Shown here one piece after another: positions 61,794-64,000 of a stretch of DNA of 64,000 nucleotides. Position numbers and translations under genes: made by a program. This stretch comes from Flavobacterium sp. LC2016-23 (GTDB taxonomy: Bacteria; Bacteroidota; Bacteroidia; Flavobacteriales; Flavobacteriaceae): contig NZ_WKKE01000016.1 in assembly GCF_009674775.1 (NCBI RefSeq), forward strand, positions 62,001-126,000, given 5' to 3'. The notes under the pieces were generated by a model. The model did not search any database, was not told where the DNA came from, and was given only the letters and a program-made list of their open reading frames with translations. The stretch's first letter is position 1. Each line of letters starts with the position of its first letter.

Positions 61794-63005
61794 ATGAAAA
61801 AAATAAGGTTTCTTTTTTCCACTGTTGTTTTAGCGGTTTTACTAACCAACTGCACCAACAAATCTGACGAATACATTGATCCGCGAGGAACCGATTATGC
61901 CGGTTCAGAAAGCTGCATTCAATGTCATCAGACACAATATCAGTCTGCGTTTCACAGTTCCCATTTTAAAGCTTCCGCTCCCGCAACCAAAGAAAATATC
62001 CTTGGCGATTTTACCAATGGCAAAAATACATTCGTTTATGACAAAGACACTAAGCTTGTCATGGAAGAACGTAACGACAGTCTTTATCAGGTTGTATACA
62101 AAAATGGAAAAGAAGTTAAGGCTTATCCTTTTGAAATTCTTTTCGGAACCAAACATGCCCAGACGAGTGCGTACTGGAAAAATCATTTTACTTACGAGCT
62201 ACCTGTTTCTTACTACAAATCAATCAACAGCTGGGCGACAAGTCCCGGGTATTCTGCTACAATTCCAAATTTTGAAAGAGAAATTGACAAAGAATGTTTT
62301 GCCTGCCATAGTTCTAATATCGCAAGCCGTTATATTACTACAAGCTCAGACAGCATAACCTTCATGACAATGGAAGTGGAAGAATTCATGAATAAAAAAA
62401 CAGTATTGTACGGAATAGATTGCGAACGCTGCCACGGCCCTGCTAAAAAACACGTTCAGACGCATTTAAAGTTTCCGGATTTAAAAATCGCCCAGAACAT
62501 TACAGGCTTCAAAAACCTGAACAGGCAGCAAAAAATAGATGCTTGCGCTTTATGCCATTCGGGAAATGCTAAGATGAAACTAAAATCACGATTTAAGTTC
62601 AGACCAGGAGAGAAACTTACCGATTATTTCATGGAGAGACCGGGTACACCGGATACCGTAAATTATGATGTTCATGGCAATCAAATGGGTCTGCTGTCGC
62701 AAAGTAAATGTTTCAAAAAAAGCCCGACTATGGATTGTATGTCCTGTCACAATCCGCATCAGGATGCCTCGCAAAATCCTGCCTCTTATTCTAAAATTTG
62801 CATGAGCTGTCATCAGCAAACCCAACATAAAGCAGCAACTGTAAAAACACTTTCGAAAACAATGCTGGCGAATAATTGTGTAGAATGCCATATGCCGAAG
62901 CAGGATTCGAAAGCCATTTTTTTTCAGCAATCCAATAAGGCTCCGATTACCAGTTATTCTTTAAGAACACACAAAATCGGAATTTATCCGGCAGCTAAAA
63001 AATAA
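61794..63005 (+). CDS. Seven-haem c-type cytochrome lipoprotein
   Basis: A 403-residue exported lipoprotein (lipobox LLTNC at residue 20). Seven CxxCH haem sites are visible in order: CIQCH (residue 41), CFACH, CERCH, CALCH, CMSCH, CMSCH and CVECH. Most lie in the second half. The conserved region SAYWKNHFTYELPVSYYKSI sits between haems 1 and 2. It would carry electrons in the periplasm or at the outer membrane. No nitrite-reductase-type CxxCK haem is present. It lies beside lpxH in a convergent arrangement. Confidence 0.88.
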   Translation: MKKIRFLFSTVVLAVLLTNCTNKSDEYIDPRGTDYAGSESCIQCHQTQYQSAFHSSHFKASAPATKENILGDFTNGKNTFVYDKDTKLVMEERNDSLYQVVYKNGKEVKAYPFEILFGTKHAQTSAYWKNHFTYELPVSYYKSINSWATSPGYSATIPNFEREIDKECFACHSSNIASRYITTSSDSITFMTMEVEEFMNKKTVLYGIDCERCHGPAKKHVQTHLKFPDLKIAQNITGFKNLNRQQKIDACALCHSGNAKMKLKSRFKFRPGEKLTDYFMERPGTPDTVNYDVHGNQMGLLSQSKCFKKSPTMDCMSCHNPHQDASQNPASYSKICMSCHQQTQHKAATVKTLSKTMLANNCVECHMPKQDSKAIFFQQSNKAPITSYSLRTHKIGIYPAAKK

Positions 63006-63749
63006 TTATTTTTCGAATTTCTGAAGTTCAAAAATTTCGCCATCAAAAACACCGTAGGTAAAATATCCGATCCAGTCGCCCAAATTTACATAATTGGAGT
63101 TTTCCCCAACCGGAATAATCATTGGCAAATGACGGTGGCCGAAAATAAAGTAATTATAATGTTTCGTTTCCAGTTTTCGTTTGGCATACAAAACCAGCCA
63201 TTCATTTTCTTCGCCTAAAAATTTCACATCTTCGTCACCCGAAATCAATTTGTTTTTTACCGAAAGATACTGCGCCAAACGAACCCCAATATCAGGATGC
63301 AGCCAACGGAAAAGCCATTTGGAAAAAGGATTTGTAAACACCTTTTTCATTCTTTTATAACCCTTATCTCCGGGACCTTTCCCGTCTCCGTGACCAATTA
63401 AAAACGTTTTTCCGTTAAAAGTAAATTCTTTGTTATCATGATAAACCGGAATATTCAATTCGGTTTGAAAGTAGTCGTGCATCCATAAATCGTGATTCCC
63501 AACAAAAAAATAAATTGGAATTCCGCTATCACGAATTTCAGCCAGTTTTCCCAAAACACGTACAAAACCTTTTGGCACCACTGTTTTATATTCAAACCAA
63601 AAATCAAACAAATCCCCAAGCAGGAAGATTACTTCGGCATCCTGTTTTACTTCATCTAACCACGCTACAAATTTTTGTTCACGGGGAAGACTCAACTCCG
63701 GAGTCGGAGCTCCAAAATGCTGATCAGAAGCGAAATATACTTTTTTCAT
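63006..63749 (-). CDS. lpxH: UDP-2,3-diacylglucosamine diphosphatase LpxH
   Basis: A 247-residue calcineurin-like metallophosphatase that makes lipid X in lipid A synthesis. Metal motifs are SDQHFGA (residues 8-14, with Gln in DxH form), LLGDLFDFWFE, FFVGNHDLWMHDYFQ, GHGDGKGPGD and FGHRHLPMI. The FDFWFEY and DYF elements fit the LpxH/UDP-diacylglucosamine pyrophosphatase branch rather than generic phosphodiesterases. It converges on the cytochrome gene with no gap. Confidence 0.9.
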   Translation of the reverse strand: MKKVYFASDQHFGAPTPELSLPREQKFVAWLDEVKQDAEVIFLLGDLFDFWFEYKTVVPKGFVRVLGKLAEIRDSGIPIYFFVGNHDLWMHDYFQTELNIPVYHDNKEFTFNGKTFLIGHGDGKGPGDKGYKRMKKVFTNPFSKWLFRWLHPDIGVRLAQYLSVKNKLISGDEDVKFLGEENEWLVLYAKRKLETKHYNYFIFGHRHLPMIIPVGENSNYVNLGDWIGYFTYGVFDGEIFELQKFEK

Positions 63750-63833
63750 GAATTATGAATTGTGAGTTGTGAATTGTGAGTTTTTCGCAATAGAAAAAAT
63801 TGGAATTTGGGAATTTATTCTTTGGAATTTCTC

Positions 63834-64000
63834 TTAAACATTATCACTCGCAAACCATTCGGCAAACGAAGATTCTGTTTCCTGAAGTTTAAGGGAAAAA
63901 AGTGAAATTCCCGCAGGCAAACGTGCGATGATTCTTTCTGAGAAATCGACTACCATATTTTCGCTTGTTGGCTGATAATCCACTAAAATTACGTGATGTC
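63834..64000 (-). CDS. queD: 6-carboxytetrahydropterin/6-pyruvoyltetrahydropterin synthase family, C-terminal part
   Basis: The frame runs off the right edge, so about 54 C-terminal residues ending FAEWFASDNV and a TAA (63834-63836) are visible. The segment VDYQPTSENMVVDF with the conserved Glu, then SLKLQETESSFAEWF, matches the QueD/PTPS family. It would act in queuosine (7-deazaguanine) or tetrahydropterin synthesis. The N-terminal zinc site lies outside the window, so the exact member cannot be confirmed. Confidence 0.85.
   Translation of the reverse strand, partial: HHVILVDYQPTSENMVVDFSERIIARLPAGISLFSLKLQETESSFAEWFASDNV

Noticed and set aside
61876..62358. 160-codon plus-strand frame inside the cytochrome gene
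   Set aside because: It is an out-of-frame shadow. The cytochrome frame has the lipobox and seven CxxCH motifs.

Overview
The window is a stretch of a Bacteroidota chromosome, most likely a Flavobacterium or close relative. The evidence is the low G+C content, dense coding on both strands, many promoters of the TAnnTTTG type, a type IX secretion sorting domain, TonB-dependent receptors with carboxypeptidase-regulatory-like N-termini, DUF3098, DUF4271, DUF4296 and DUF5686 proteins, and a candidate flavo-1 RNA. Most genes are ordinary core genes. No transposon, prophage, CRISPR array, rRNA or tRNA was recognised.

Layout. 1-852 is the C-terminal part of an aspartate kinase. 933-3237 is a small accessory patch: a divergent XRE regulator with two phased operator copies, a lipoprotein with a glycine-zipper segment, and two small membrane proteins. 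3509-8890 holds a large SprA-like outer-membrane barrel protein, an exported Lys/Ala-rich protein ending in a PBCV-type basic adaptor domain, and a glycosyltransferase. 8887-16760 looks like a phosphate-response locus: porin O/P, PhoR-type kinase, PhoB-type regulator, TonB receptor and beta-helix lipoprotein. Three of its promoters carry TAA(C/T) half-sites spaced 11 bp apart, with one half-site always 25 bp upstream of the -7 element. 16866-25379 holds a minimal T9SS-sorted protein, a LuxE-like enzyme, tyrS, an outer-membrane protein, an SDR enzyme, a DUF4296 lipoprotein, dihydroorotase and a dolichol-phosphate-mannose-synthase-like enzyme. 25485-30396 holds DUF4271 and uroporphyrinogen-III synthase-like genes, an Lrp regulator, a zinc peptidase, and an operon of alpha/beta hydrolase, ECF sigma factor and membrane protein.

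30669-39854 holds leuS (with an in-frame intergenic-type repeat inside it), a 450-bp repeat array, the conserved ftsX-DUF3098-uppP-truB block, a thioredoxin-like gene, and pyrH-frr. 39973-50747 holds a DUF5686 protein, a cation/proton antiporter, a LytS/LytT-type two-component pair, a Gdx/SugE-type SMR exporter, an MMPL/RND exporter and a TPR-like protein. 50911-59914 holds the flavo-1 candidate, asnS, rpoN, tdk, rsmI, a HopJ-family protein and recJ. 59904-64000 holds an MFS transporter, a seven-haem lipoprotein cytochrome c, lpxH and the C-terminus of a QueD/PTPS-family gene.

Intergenic regions are unusually rich in short repeats of at least six sequence families: CTTCGCTCAG palindromes, an 8-bp-period CTYAG microrepeat, GCGGTTAA arrays, CCCGACAGG palindromes, GCTTCGCC/CTCGGGT modules and GCCACGAATT inverted repeats. 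All functional calls rest on reading motifs and gene order; no database search was run.
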